A DNA stretch of 64,000 nt from Halomonas citrativorans (GCF_900163645.1 NZ_FUKM01000057.1:496001-560000); one strand, 5' to 3'. Positions 28,323 to 37,332 are shown, counted from the first letter of the stretch. Translations and numbers: made by a program. The notes: generated by a model from the sequence alone, not told the origin.

Positions 28323-29348
28323 TTAAATATTGGTGTTCAGTCGCTGTTGACGAAGGTTCTTGCCCATCCGACAAGCGATGATGAAGGCGTTACGAGTTGG
28401 ACTAACATTAGCTTTTCCTTGGCCAGCGATATCAAATGCCGTGCCATGGGCAGGAGTAGTAATGGGGATGGGAAGGCCTCCTTGTACAGTTACGCCCTCC
28501 ATAAAGCCCATTAGTTTGATCGCAATTTGGCCTTGGTCGTGGTACATGGTGACCACTGCATCAAACTCGCCATCACGAGCCTTAATAAATAGGGTGTCGG
28601 CGGGGAGGGGGCCACTAATTGGATAGCCTTGGGCTCTGCACGCCTCAACCGCAGGCGTAATGATCTCGATTTCTTCGCGTCCACAAGTGCCGCCTTCCCC
28701 TGCATGAGGATTAAAGGCTGCTACTACAACGCGTGGCTCTGGATTGCCTGCCAGTTGCAGTGCGTCGTACATCAATCGGCTAGCCGCGACAATACGCTCT
28801 TCAGTGATATATTCGGCCGCATCTTTAAGTGGAATATGCGAGGAAATTCGGGCCGTCCACAGATTGCCCAAAGTATTAAACTCACAAAAATAGTTCTTAA
28901 CATTTAAATAGTTAGCGAAGAAATGTAACTCGTCTTCATACTCAAGCCCGCCTTTTTTCATGGAGTATTTATTTAAAGGCGCAAAGCAAATCGCATCTAC
29001 CTCATTGTCTAGCGCTGCACTCATACAGCGTTTTAACAATGCGAGTACGGAAGCACCGCCAGCAGCTGTTTCTTGTGCATAGCTAATGTCACTTTCAGCA
29101 ACACTCTCTGTTGGTAAAAATACTGGGGTGGAGTGTAAACGTGCTTGGCTAAATTCGCTTATTTCAACCAAATTATGGTGAATGCCTGCAACACGTTGTC
29201 CTTCTTGCCACAGCCAGCGATCACCCAGCAATACGGTATGTACATCTTTAAAAAGGTCGGCTTCATTGAATAGCTTAGCGATTAGCTCTGGGCCAACACC
29301 AGCAGGGTCACCTAGGATTACCGCGATTACAGGTTTTGAATCTTTCAT
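28323..29348 (-). CDS. PdxA-like (4-hydroxythreonine-4-phosphate dehydrogenase family) oxidoreductase
   Basis: 341-aa NAD(P)+-dependent dehydrogenase/decarboxylase-type enzyme. All three metal-binding histidines of PdxA are kept: H171 (SSHIPLKD), H215 (NPHAGEGG) and H270 (MYHDQGQ). The GEGG loop is followed by TC where biosynthetic PdxA usually has HF/HM. Lying between a TRAP operon and a sugar-acid dehydratase, it is a catabolic PdxA2-like enzyme rather than the vitamin B6 enzyme. The DUF1537 kinase that normally partners catabolic PdxA2 is absent from the window. Confidence 0.85.
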   Translation of the reverse strand: MKDSKPVIAVILGDPAGVGPELIAKLFNEADLFKDVHTVLLGDRWLWQEGQRVAGIHHNLVEISEFSQARLHSTPVFLPTESVAESDISYAQETAAGGASVLALLKRCMSAALDNEVDAICFAPLNKYSMKKGGLEYEDELHFFANYLNVKNYFCEFNTLGNLWTARISSHIPLKDAAEYITEERIVAASRLMYDALQLAGNPEPRVVVAAFNPHAGEGGTCGREEIEIITPAVEACRAQGYPISGPLPADTLFIKARDGEFDAVVTMYHDQGQIAIKLMGFMEGVTVQGGLPIPITTPAHGTAFDIAGQGKANVSPTRNAFIIACRMGKNLRQQRLNTNI

Positions 29349-29370
29349 ATAGAACTCCTGTTAAACGATT

Positions 29371-30651
29371 TTAATAAAACAGATCAACTAAATAGAGAGA
29401 AACTTCAGGAATATAGGTTACTAATAGTAATACGATAAACAATACACCGATCATAGGGAGGTTAACCCGGGTAGTATTCCACATATCGGTTTTAGCAATT
29501 GAACAGGCGGTGGCAAGTACAGACGCGACAGGAGGCGTTTGCTGGCCAATGGCTAAGTTAAGCGTCAGGATTAAGCCAAAGTGAATTGGATCAATGCCGA
29601 TTTGAGTGACTAGCGGCATTACTATTGGCACTACTAGAATGATTGCTGCTGCCCCATGCAGGAACATACCTAATAAAAGTAGTAAAATATTGAGTAGTGC
29701 TAATACCGCAATAGGATTCTCAGTTAAAGTAGTGATTTGTTGCGCCAGTTGTTGCGGGAGTTGCATTTCTGTAAGAAATAGCCCTAGTACTGCTGATGTT
29801 GCGACTAGTAACATAACAACGGCCGTTTGTATAACGCCATCTGTTACCGCACGATAAAGAACTTTTAAGTTAAGTTCTCTATATATAAGTCCGCCAATAA
29901 TTAAGGCAGCCAGTACGGCTATGCCCGCTCCTTCAGTTGCAGTAACCAAGCCACCAAATATGCCACCTAGAATTATAATTGGTAGTAATAAGGCCCAGGC
30001 AGCTTCCTTGAAAGCTTTACCTAAGCGGCGAAGAGAAAAGGCTTCTTCGCGAGGCAAGTTATACTTAACTGCATAGTAGTAACAGAAACATGCAAGGCCG
30101 ATGCCGCCAAGAATCCCTGGGATAATGCCTGCTACGAATAACTGAACAATAGAAACCTCGGCGATCGCTCCGTAAAGAATCATTGATAAAGAAGGAGGGA
30201 TAATGACAGCCAAGGATGCAGACGAAGACGTGATAGCTGCAGAAAACTCGGGGTTGTAGTTTTTACGTTTCATTTCTGGAATTAAAATAGAGCCTGTCGC
30301 TGCTACGTCTGCAACAGCGGAGCCAGAAATTTCAGCAAAAAACATTGATACACCAACATTAACCATCGCCAGGCCTCCTCTTACAAATCCCACCATAGCT
30401 GTCACTAAATTGATCAGTCGGGTAGAAATGCCAGAGGTGTTCATCAGTGCGCCAGCAAAGATGAATAACGGAATAGCAATTAACGGAAAGTTAGTAGCAC
30501 CATTAAAAAGTGTTAAGGGAACATTAAGAAGATGCTGAGGCCCCATGTTTATAAAAACACCAATAACACCTACAGCTCCAATTGCGACTGCAATAGGTAC
30601 ATTGATAAGCACCAAAGAAAATAAGGCTGCGATAACTACTAGTAAAATCAT
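29371..30651 (-). CDS. TRAP transporter large permease (DctM family), second island system
   Basis: 426-aa membrane subunit. Motifs: SGSAVADVAATGSILIPEM, IIPPSLSMILYGAIAEVSI, LVTATEGAGIAVLAAL; here the usual TPTEAG is TATEGAG. Its ATG overlaps the dctQ stop (ATGA). Followed after 22 bp by the pdxA-like gene, so probably one operon. Confidence 0.92.
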   Translation of the reverse strand: MILLVVIAALFSLVLINVPIAVAIGAVGVIGVFINMGPQHLLNVPLTLFNGATNFPLIAIPLFIFAGALMNTSGISTRLINLVTAMVGFVRGGLAMVNVGVSMFFAEISGSAVADVAATGSILIPEMKRKNYNPEFSAAITSSSASLAVIIPPSLSMILYGAIAEVSIVQLFVAGIIPGILGGIGLACFCYYYAVKYNLPREEAFSLRRLGKAFKEAAWALLLPIIILGGIFGGLVTATEGAGIAVLAALIIGGLIYRELNLKVLYRAVTDGVIQTAVVMLLVATSAVLGLFLTEMQLPQQLAQQITTLTENPIAVLALLNILLLLLGMFLHGAAAIILVVPIVMPLVTQIGIDPIHFGLILTLNLAIGQQTPPVASVLATACSIAKTDMWNTTRVNLPMIGVLFIVLLLVTYIPEVSLYLVDLFY

Positions 30652-31202
30652 GGCCGACTCTCCCTTAAATCTTCCTCGGCTAAACGAATTGCTTCTTCGA
30701 TAGCTTCATGCTCGCTGTCGACGCCATTTTTCATCTTTTTCCAAGCGCCAGGTAGAGATAACAGTTCACAAAGAATAAACAATGCCGCGCTAATAGGGAC
30801 TGCCGATTGGGTAATCGTAAGGCTAATACTAGGAAGAGAAACCAAGCGATCCCATGCCAGTATGTCCAAGACTCGGTAGCCGTAATAAGCAATTATCAAG
30901 AAGAAACCAATCACAATAGCTTCGCTTAAAACAAATAAGCTAGCTCTGACAGCTGAGGGAGCATTGCTTACAAGCCCTGGAAATCCCATATGCGCACGTT
31001 TAATGGCTGCCAGGTTGGCACCGTAAAAAGTTAACCAGGCAAGTCCTATAGATGCTACCTCATCGTACCAGGTAATAGAGCTTCCAAAGGTTCTAAATGC
31101 CACAGCTGCAAGTACTATGAAAGTAAGAGCAAGTAGCAAAGTAACGGTAAAGATTTCTAATAACTTTTCGATTAGAAACCGCAGCTTTTCAATTAGTGCC
31201 AT
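30648..31202 (-). CDS. TRAP transporter small permease (DctQ family), second island system
   Basis: 184 aa, four helices, with SITWYDEVASIGLAWLTFYGA and KRAHMGFPG as in DctQ proteins. The C-terminus is charged and cytoplasmic. The ribosome-binding site is weak (AT-rich leader), and a hairpin separates it from the binding-protein gene. Confidence 0.88.
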   Translation of the reverse strand: MALIEKLRFLIEKLLEIFTVTLLLALTFIVLAAVAFRTFGSSITWYDEVASIGLAWLTFYGANLAAIKRAHMGFPGLVSNAPSAVRASLFVLSEAIVIGFFLIIAYYGYRVLDILAWDRLVSLPSISLTITQSAVPISAALFILCELLSLPGAWKKMKNGVDSEHEAIEEAIRLAEEDLRESRP

Positions 31203-31226
31203 TTTTTATACCCGTTGCTGGACGCA

Positions 31227-31248
31227 TGGGCGTCTGTAATGACGCCCA
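31227..31248 (-). terminator. Hairpin between TRAP dctP and dctQ
   Basis: Perfect 8-bp stem (TGGGCGTC / GACGCCCA), 6-nt loop, 16 nt after the binding-protein stop. Same position as the hairpin at 14459 in the other dctPQM operon. No adequate T-run on the minus strand. Confidence 0.6.
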
Positions 31249-31263
31249 AAAGGTAAATACTTT

Positions 31264-32244
31264 TTAATCGTTGGCTAGGCTCATGGCGCGATCTATTAAT
31301 GCTTGACCATTTTCAACTTGCTCAGCAAACGCCTCATATACAGGAACACTGGCACTGATAAATGCTTCTCGGTCCACTTCGTTAATTTCAACGCCGGAAT
31401 CTCGCATCGTATCTAGCAGCTCTTGATCCAATTCAGCGCCTCTTGCAAAAGCCCATAATTGAGTTTCAGCAGCCGCCTCGCTAATTGCATCACGAACCTC
31501 ATCTGAGAATTGATCCCACTTGCCTAAACCGGCGGTTAGCCATATAGGTGTATAAACATGGTTCGTTAGCGATAAATATTCTTGAACTTCGTGAAGCCGA
31601 GCGCCGTAAATATTACTGAGAGGGTTTTCTTGTCCGTCGATTACACCTGTTTGGAGCCCAACAAATACTTCTGAAAAAGCCATGGGAGTAGGGTTGGCGC
31701 CCCACGTTGAGAACATACGGGTTCGCCAGTCACTTTGAGGAGTGCGAATTCTTAGTCCTTCTAGATCAGTGGGAGTAGTGATAGCTCGGCGACTGTTGGT
31801 AATTTGACGAAAACCGTTTTCCCATGTAGAGATAATTTTTAAGCCTTGCTCCTCTGCTCCTTCAGCAAGATCCTGCATAACAATTTCATCATCTATTTTC
31901 TTTAAATGGTCACGATCGCTGACCAAGTAAGGAAGATCGAAAAGAGCAAAATTTGGCGCTACAGATGACATGATCGATGAAATTGCAGCTAAGTCGACGG
32001 TGCCCATGCGTAGGCGTTGGATAAGTTGGCGCTCATCTCCCAACTGGCCACTATCGTAATATTCAATTTGGATATCGTCGCCTAATCTCTCTTGGAGTTG
32101 GCGTTTAAACTCCAATGCGGTTTGGCCTTGCAAGCTTTGGGATGATCCACCAATAGCGAATACAATTTTTTCTTGGTTAGCTTGGGCTTGCGAAGAACAC
32201 AAGACCAAAGCTAAAGCCGTAGCGCTGAGAGAGAGTTTGAACAT
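31264..32244 (-). CDS. TRAP transporter substrate-binding protein (DctP family), D
   Basis: 326-aa periplasmic binding protein with a signal peptide ending near SSQAQA. Landmarks: YDSGQLGDERQLIQ, STWENGFRQITNSRRAI, the ligand arginine in LRIRTPQSDW, and EVFVGLQTGVIDGQENP. AAGGGG precedes the ATG at 32244; the frame extends to 32319 without support. First gene of the second TRAP operon, divergent from the GntR regulator. Confidence 0.91.
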   Translation of the reverse strand: MFKLSLSATALALVLCSSQAQANQEKIVFAIGGSSQSLQGQTALEFKRQLQERLGDDIQIEYYDSGQLGDERQLIQRLRMGTVDLAAISSIMSSVAPNFALFDLPYLVSDRDHLKKIDDEIVMQDLAEGAEEQGLKIISTWENGFRQITNSRRAITTPTDLEGLRIRTPQSDWRTRMFSTWGANPTPMAFSEVFVGLQTGVIDGQENPLSNIYGARLHEVQEYLSLTNHVYTPIWLTAGLGKWDQFSDEVRDAISEAAAETQLWAFARGAELDQELLDTMRDSGVEINEVDREAFISASVPVYEAFAEQVENGQALIDRAMSLAND

Positions 32245-32412
32245 GACGAGCCCCTTCTTTTTAGGCTTATTGTGTTTGTCTGGTATGCTGGTTGGATTAC
32301 CGGACCAGTCGGTAGGCAATTTAGATTCCTATGGCCTTGTTAGTCAATAGGGGGTCGGTAAATATATACCTTTGTCTAAAGGGTGATCATATGTGGAAAT
32401 CATGGTCGTTTT

Positions 32413-32431
32413 TGGTCTAGTATATAGACCA
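32413..32431. promoter_or_regulatory. Palindromic operator at the island GntR gene
   Basis: TGGTCTA-GTATA-TAGACCA, a perfect 7-bp inverted repeat ending 19 bp before the regulator ATG. The TGGTC/GACCA arms are typical of FadR-subfamily GntR sites. Autoregulation and control of the divergent TRAP operon are likely. Confidence 0.6.
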
Positions 32432-32450
32432 GTTGAGATGGGAAAATTTT

Positions 32451-33200
32451 ATGTCTAATTCAGCATTTGCTTTTGAAAAAGCTCTCAAAAATAAAACTAA
32501 AAAGGAAGTACTGGTTGAAAAACTAATTGATATGCTTAAAACAGGACTGCTAAGAGAGGGAGATTTATTGCCTAGCGAGCGCGAGTTGGCACAGCTTTTT
32601 GAAGTTAGTAGAGAGACAGTACGAGGTGCTCTTGCTCAAATGGCTGCCTATGATTTGATAAGCGTTTCTCAAGGCAGTAAAACACGTATAAGTGCAGATG
32701 AGCATGCTCTATCACGTTTTACAGATACCCAAGAGGCTTGCCGGGTAAGCGAGATGGAGAGCTTCGATTTGGACTGTGTTTTCGAGAGCCGGATTATTGT
32801 CGAAGCTGCTATTGCTAGGCGAGCTGCTATTAGAATAGATATGGAAGGCATTCAAAAGCTGGAGCGATTGCTTGACGCACAGAGCAAGCTATTCGATTCG
32901 CCTGTCTATTTTCAGCTATCTGATCAGAGCTTTCATAAACTTATCTCTGAGTATGCTAATAATTCCTTGTTGTTGCGTTATGCTCAAGAACTCTACGGGT
33001 ATGGGCTTAGTATACGCCGCCAAGTAATGGTTGAGGACGGTGCGATTGAGCGGAGTTATGGGGAGCATGCTCGCATTGTTGATGCTTTGAAACGCGGTGA
33101 TCCCGATGCGGCCGAGCGAGCGATGCTTGCTCACTTGGATAGTGTTTATCGCACGACGAAAGAGAAATCAGCCTGTGAAATAGATAAATCCGTAAATTAG
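32451..33200 (+). CDS. GntR-family regulator (FadR/FCD subfamily) of the island
   Basis: 249 aa. N-terminal winged helix (LPSERELAQLFEVSRETVRGALAQM) and C-terminal all-helical FCD ligand domain (ending HARIVDALKRGDPDAAERAMLAHL). The ATG at 32451 is preferred; the frame begins at a TTG (32433) inside the operator flank. Divergent from the second TRAP operon and probably controls the island genes in response to a sugar acid. Confidence 0.88.
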   Translation: MSNSAFAFEKALKNKTKKEVLVEKLIDMLKTGLLREGDLLPSERELAQLFEVSRETVRGALAQMAAYDLISVSQGSKTRISADEHALSRFTDTQEACRVSEMESFDLDCVFESRIIVEAAIARRAAIRIDMEGIQKLERLLDAQSKLFDSPVYFQLSDQSFHKLISEYANNSLLLRYAQELYGYGLSIRRQVMVEDGAIERSYGEHARIVDALKRGDPDAAERAMLAHLDSVYRTTKEKSACEIDKSVN

Positions 33201-33504
33201 CATTTCGGGCATATGTGCAGGATGTTTACGGTTGAATAACAGGCGCCGCTAGTCAAAATTCGTCTTGGACAGGGCTGTCCTCAGTAGGCTATAGGAGGTT
33301 AATGCCTGGGATGAATTAACGTTTAAGTGGTGACCGTCGTACCGCGCTCCGTTCCATAAAATAATTCGTTTTTTCGCTAAAATATTCCACGTTTAACATG
33401 GGATATAGCCCCCTGTCGGGGGCTTGGTGCGGCGAGGTCTTTAGCATGTTAATAAAAGGTCTCAGGCAGTATATGTCCTGATGAGTTGCTATTTACCGTC
33501 TTGT
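33201..33504. other. Intergenic region at the right edge of the island
   Basis: No gene is visible. A perfect 7-bp hairpin (AGCCCCC-TGTC-GGGGGCT, 33407-33424) lies between the convergent regulator and ALDH genes; it has no T-run on either strand. Composition shifts from AT-rich back towards the flanking GC-rich pattern here. Confidence 0.5.
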
Positions 33505-35082
33505 TTAATATTCCCGCTTACCATCCACCAGTCGCGAAACCTTAAAAGGATTATCGTCGCGCAATGCTTCTGGCAGTAAACCAGCAGGCAAGTCCTGATA
33601 GCAAACCGGGCGCAGGAAGCGATAAATCGCGGCGCTGCCGACAGACGTAGTGCGGCTGTCGGACGTTGCCGGGAACGGTCCTCCATGCACCATCGCGTGG
33701 CCCACTTCGACCCCGGTCGGCCAGCCATTGGCCAGGAGTCGACCGGCGCGCTGCTCAAGCGTGGGCAGAAGTGATTGTGCGGCCTCCAGGTCGCCATCGT
33801 CCATTTGCAGAGTAATCGTCAGCTGACCTTCGAGCTGGTCGGCAACACGCTGCATCTCCTGCGCGTCAGCGCACTCAATGACCAGCGAGGCAGCGCCGAA
33901 GATTTCGCCCTGAAGCGCGTCATTGTTAAGGAAATTCTGAGCGCTGGCTACAAATAGCCCTGTCTGGCAGCTATGCGGTCCGTCGCCGGCTTTGCCGCGC
34001 GCTACTTCCTTGACGCTGGATTGGCCCGAAAGGGCGGAGACACCGCTTTGATACGCCTCATGGATGCCGGGCGTCAGCATCGTTTGGGCGCCGCTGGCTT
34101 TAACGGCTTCCTCTGCGGTAGTGATAAACGCATCCAGGTCAGCGCCTTTAAGGCCAATGACCAGACCAGGGTTGGTGCAGAACTGACCCGCACCCATGTT
34201 CAGCGAAGCGACAAAACCTTCGGCAATCTTGTTGCCGCGCGCTTGCAGTGCCTCGGGGAACAGAAATACCGGGTTGATGCTGCTCATCTCGGCATAAACG
34301 GGAATCGGCTCGGGACGCGCCTGGGCAGTCGCCATCAAGGCCATGCCGCCGCTGCGTGAGCCGGTAAAACCAACCGCTTTAATACGCGGGTCTGAGACCA
34401 GCGCTTGGCCAATATCGCGACCTGAGCCGAACAGCAGCGAAAACACCCCTTCCGGCATGTTGCACTTGGCCGCAGCGCGTTGAATAGCGCGGCCTACCAG
34501 CTCAGAAGTGCCGGGGTGGGCAGAGTGGCCCTTGACCACCACCGGGCAGCCTGCTGCCAGCGCCGAGGCGGTATCGCCCCCTGCTACGCTGAAGGCCAGC
34601 GGAAAGTTGCTGGCACCGAACACGGCCACGGGGCCAAGCGGAATATGGCGCTGACGTAAGTCGGCGCGCGGCATGGGTTGGCGATCAGGCTGGGCCGGGT
34701 CGTGGCGTAAATCCAGCCATTCGCCCGCACGTACTACCGAGGCGAACAGCCGCAGCTGACCGCAGGTCCGGCCCCGTTCGCCTTCAAGGCGCGCTTCAGG
34801 AAGGCCGGTTTCGGCCACGCCGCGTTGAGTCAAATCAGCACCAATGGCCTCAATTTCTTCGGCAATGGTTTCCAGGAAGTGAGCGCGCGTTTCAAGTGAG
34901 GTTTCGCGGTATTGATCAAACGCTGCTTCGGCAAGCTGGCAGGCTTTTTCAACCTCGGCGCGGCTACCACCGGGATAGCGCGGCTCCAGAGTTTCGCCGG
35001 TGGCCGGGTTAACGGCAACAATATCGGCTTGAGTACCGGTGACGGCCTGTTGACCGATAAGCAGTGTACCTTGCAGTGTCAT
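33505..35082 (-). CDS. 2-oxoglutarate-semialdehyde (2,5-dioxovalerate) dehydrogenase, copy 2, intact
   Basis: 525-aa aldehyde dehydrogenase that oxidises 2-oxoglutarate semialdehyde to 2-oxoglutarate, the last step of non-phosphorylative pentose breakdown. All catalytic elements are present: N159 in [11 protein letters not shown]184, E265 and C302 ([10 protein letters not shown]). AGGAGG precedes the ATG. It lies 11 bp downstream of the FAH-family gene, so both form a leftward operon opposite the arabinose regulator and L-arabinose dehydrogenase genes. Only six residues differ from copy 1. Confidence 0.94.
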   Translation of the reverse strand: MTLQGTLLIGQQAVTGTQADIVAVNPATGETLEPRYPGGSRAEVEKACQLAEAAFDQYRETSLETRAHFLETIAEEIEAIGADLTQRGVAETGLPEARLEGERGRTCGQLRLFASVVRAGEWLDLRHDPAQPDRQPMPRADLRQRHIPLGPVAVFGASNFPLAFSVAGGDTASALAAGCPVVVKGHSAHPGTSELVGRAIQRAAAKCNMPEGVFSLLFGSGRDIGQALVSDPRIKAVGFTGSRSGGMALMATAQARPEPIPVYAEMSSINPVFLFPEALQARGNKIAEGFVASLNMGAGQFCTNPGLVIGLKGADLDAFITTAEEAVKASGAQTMLTPGIHEAYQSGVSALSGQSSVKEVARGKAGDGPHSCQTGLFVASAQNFLNNDALQGEIFGAASLVIECADAQEMQRVADQLEGQLTITLQMDDGDLEAAQSLLPTLEQRAGRLLANGWPTGVEVGHAMVHGGPFPATSDSRTTSVGSAAIYRFLRPVCYQDLPAGLLPEALRDDNPFKVSRLVDGKREY

Positions 35083-35094
35083 GTAGCCTCCTGT
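33515..35094 (-). repeat. Long direct repeat, right copy (ALDH gene)
   Basis: Partner of 16406-17985. Similarity starts at CGCTTACC just inside the 3' end of the gene and ends in the ribosome-binding region (CCTCCTGT on the plus strand). Beyond these points the sequences are unrelated. Confidence 0.93.
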
Positions 35095-36092
35095 TAAAGC
35101 GCGTTGACGATGGTTGTTTCGTGCTTGTGATTCGTTGGCATGCGTAGCGTGTTGCGTAGTGAGCGGCCAAAATCGTTAAGCGTGATCTCGAAACGATCAC
35201 CATCGCGGGTTTGAATCTGGTCAGCAAAGCTAAGAGTAGCTGTGCCGAAGAAGTGGACGTGGACATCGCCCGGGCGGCGAAAGCCTGCGTATTTGAAGTG
35301 GTGGTGCTCAAGATTGGCGAGGCTGTGGGCCATATTGGACTCACCGGTTAAAAACGGCTTTTCCCACAACGTTTGGCCATCGCGCACAATGCGGCTGGTG
35401 CCTTCAAGGTGGGCAGGTAACTCTCCGATCAACAGCTCTGGGCCAACGCTACAGGCGCGCAATTTAGAGTGCGCCAGCCATAGGTAGTTAAAGCGCTCAG
35501 TAACATGGTCGGAAAATTCGTTACCCACAGCGTAGCCAATCCGGCATGGAGTGCCATCGTCAGCAATAATATAGAGCCCCGCAAGCTCTGGTTCTTCACC
35601 AGCATCCTGGGCAAACGCGGGAGAAGGCATGTCTGCTTCCGGCGCGACGATGCAGTCGCCATCGCCTTTATAGAACCATTCCGGCTGCGACCCTTCGGCG
35701 TTATCGGAAGGCTTTCCGCCTTCAACGCCGAGTTTGAACATGCGCATGGAGTCGGTCAGTTCCTCCTCGGCCACTTGAGTTTTGGCATGCATGGCGGACC
35801 GGGTATCGGCGCTGCCCAAGTGGGTGAGGCCGGTGCCGGTCACCAGGCAGTGGGCGGGGTCGGGATGCGTGAGCGGCGGTAGCAGGCGCTGCTCGTCGAT
35901 TAACGTTTGGTAATCAACCTGCGTGTCGCCAAGCCGTGATTTAATGGCTTGTTCAAGCGACTCCCCAGCGGCAATAGCGGCGTTGGCTAGCGCGTAAGTG
36001 CCGCCCTCTATGGCGATGGGGCGAACTTTCTCAGCGCTCTCTACCAATGCGACTTTTAGTGTTTCTTGTTCGGTGTACTGAATCAACCGCAT
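35094..36092 (-). CDS. FAH-family protein, GguC/AraD1-like; candidate 2-keto-3-deoxy-L-arabonate dehydratase
   Basis: 332-aa fumarylacetoacetate-hydrolase-superfamily protein with [37 protein letters not shown] (in part) and [19 protein letters not shown]. The Caulobacter enzyme XylX, also FAH-type, dehydrates 2-keto-3-deoxyxylonate to 2-oxoglutarate semialdehyde. Since this gene is coupled to the semialdehyde dehydrogenase and no DHDPS-type AraD is present, it is the best candidate for the equivalent arabinose step. Paralogue at 26113. Confidence 0.83.
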   Translation of the reverse strand: MRLIQYTEQETLKVALVESAEKVRPIAIEGGTYALANAAIAAGESLEQAIKSRLGDTQVDYQTLIDEQRLLPPLTHPDPAHCLVTGTGLTHLGSADTRSAMHAKTQVAEEELTDSMRMFKLGVEGGKPSDNAEGSQPEWFYKGDGDCIVAPEADMPSPAFAQDAGEEPELAGLYIIADDGTPCRIGYAVGNEFSDHVTERFNYLWLAHSKLRACSVGPELLIGELPAHLEGTSRIVRDGQTLWEKPFLTGESNMAHSLANLEHHHFKYAGFRRPGDVHVHFFGTATLSFADQIQTRDGDRFEITLNDFGRSLRNTLRMPTNHKHETTIVNAL

Positions 36093-36519
36093 AGCGACAT
36101 GTCCTTGTTAATACATCAAGCGCTTGCTCATTTGCATGGCAAACAGCAGGCAACCCAATGGTGTCTTGAATGGCATGAGGCGGTGTCATGTCACCCCAAG
36201 CGGGCTATCCGGGAGAATGCTAGCGCTGCTTGTTAGAGGTGGCTGACGCCATTATTTGGAAAGTGCTATTCATCGTAGACGAACTGTTGAGCTTATTGCC
36301 AGTATGTTCAACATATACTTTTGTATGTGTCGACGTTATCACAAAGAAAGCGTAACGTCATAGCGACTCCCTGGATTTAAAGGGAGTTGCCAATATCACG
36401 ATGTCGCCATGAGCATTAATCAAGGGGAAATCATCAGTACCATCCGCTTGTATTACGCCCATGCTTGGAGAGGTTGATTACGTTATGATTGAGAAGAATT
36501 GTAATAGGGTTGAATCATA
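36093..36519. promoter_or_regulatory. Divergent control region of the FAH-ALDH operon and the arabinose GntR gene
   Basis: 427 bp without a gene. It contains one ATGTTCAACAT palindrome (36304-36314) followed by an imperfect ACATATAC-TTTT-GTATGTGT repeat, and a hairpin ACTCCCT/AGGGAGT (36366-36387) in the leader of the GntR gene. Promoters for both directions must be here. Confidence 0.55.
36304..36314. promoter_or_regulatory. Putative GntR operator ATGTTCAACAT
   Basis: 11-bp near-perfect palindrome around a central C, extended by GT and ATAC flanks. The same core occurs twice before the GPH symporter operon (40942 and 40962). FadR-type regulators bind short palindromes of this kind. Confidence 0.55.
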
Positions 36520-37293
36520 GTGACGTCATCTCTCAGTAAGCCTGTTGCTCGGCCCAGTATTGCCGAACATCTCGCCGAAGCTATCTTCGCAGGGCGTTAT
36601 CAGCCCGGCGATTTTGTGCCTCGGGAGCTGGATCTGTGCGAACGCTTTGCTATTAATCGCTCGGCGGTACGTAGCGACCTTCGCCAGTTGGTGGATGCGG
36701 GTATTATTGAGCGTATTTCAGGACATGGCTCCAAGGTTCGTGAGTATTCTGAGTGGCATATCCTTGATCCCCAGGTGACCCATTGGTTAACGCGGTATGC
36801 TGCGCCAAACCCTGATATCCAGCGTGAAATACTGGCTTTTCGTTTGGATGTGGAACCTTATGTGGCGATGACCGCTGCCAAGCGTGCCACGGCGCACGAT
36901 TTGGTGGCTATCGAAGAAGCATTTGAAGGGTTGGGCCAGAACCTGCGTAATGCCACCTGTCTTGAAGAGCGGCGTCTGCATAGTGAATGCGATGTTGCTT
37001 TTCATGAAGCGATCTTCAAGGCGACTCACAACATCGTTTGGGCACAGCTTTCCCATATCTTGCGTCCTTCCATTTACATGTTGGTGTCAATGTCCAATGA
37101 GAGCGCCCCGGACCCTGATGAGAGTTTGGAGCAGCATCGCCAGCTAATGGAAAGTATTCGCCTGCGCCGCCCTCGGGAGGCGTTTTTGGCGGCTCAGGCC
37201 GTGTTGGCGGGTACCGCAAAGGCGCTGGGGCTTGAGAACAGTGCCAGCACCCTGGAGCCCAGCTCTTTGGGACTTAACATCGAGCGCCGCTGA
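36520..37293 (+). CDS. GntR-family regulator (FadR/FCD subfamily) of arabinose genes
   Basis: 257 aa. Winged helix FVPRELDLCERFAINRSAVRSDL and a C-terminal FCD domain with the metal-site pattern DVAFHEAIFKATHN. The start is a GTG at 36520; an in-frame stop 9 nt upstream rules out a longer form. It is followed after 39 bp by L-arabinose dehydrogenase. Likely a repressor released by arabinose or a pathway acid, acting at the ATGTTSAACAT sites (inference). Confidence 0.88.
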   Translation: MTSSLSKPVARPSIAEHLAEAIFAGRYQPGDFVPRELDLCERFAINRSAVRSDLRQLVDAGIIERISGHGSKVREYSEWHILDPQVTHWLTRYAAPNPDIQREILAFRLDVEPYVAMTAAKRATAHDLVAIEEAFEGLGQNLRNATCLEERRLHSECDVAFHEAIFKATHNIVWAQLSHILRPSIYMLVSMSNESAPDPDESLEQHRQLMESIRLRRPREAFLAAQAVLAGTAKALGLENSASTLEPSSLGLNIERR

Positions 37294-37332
37294 GCCTTAC
37301 ATTGATCCCACTTTTGCTAACAAGGCAAACGT

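Larger units (their letters stand above)
17986..33514. other. AT-rich catabolic island between the two ALDH copies
   Basis: The block between the direct repeats is visibly poorer in G+C than both flanks (a sampled line near 22.5 kb is about 37% G+C; one near 30 kb about 48%) and has different codon usage (many TTA, AAT, ATA). It carries a self-contained set of sugar-acid enzymes, TRAP transporters and a GntR regulator. No integrase, transposase or tRNA att site is seen. Single-crossover entry at the ALDH gene would explain the flanking repeats (inference). Confidence 0.65.

Noticed and set aside
33407-33424. Terminator between the island regulator and the ALDH gene
   Set aside because: The stem is perfect but there is no T-run on either strand, so it is only recorded as a hairpin in the intergenic entry.
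17986-33514. Prophage, integron or IS-based element
   Set aside because: No integrase, transposase, phage gene, attC-like repeats or terminal inverted repeats were seen; the flanking repeats are ALDH genes.
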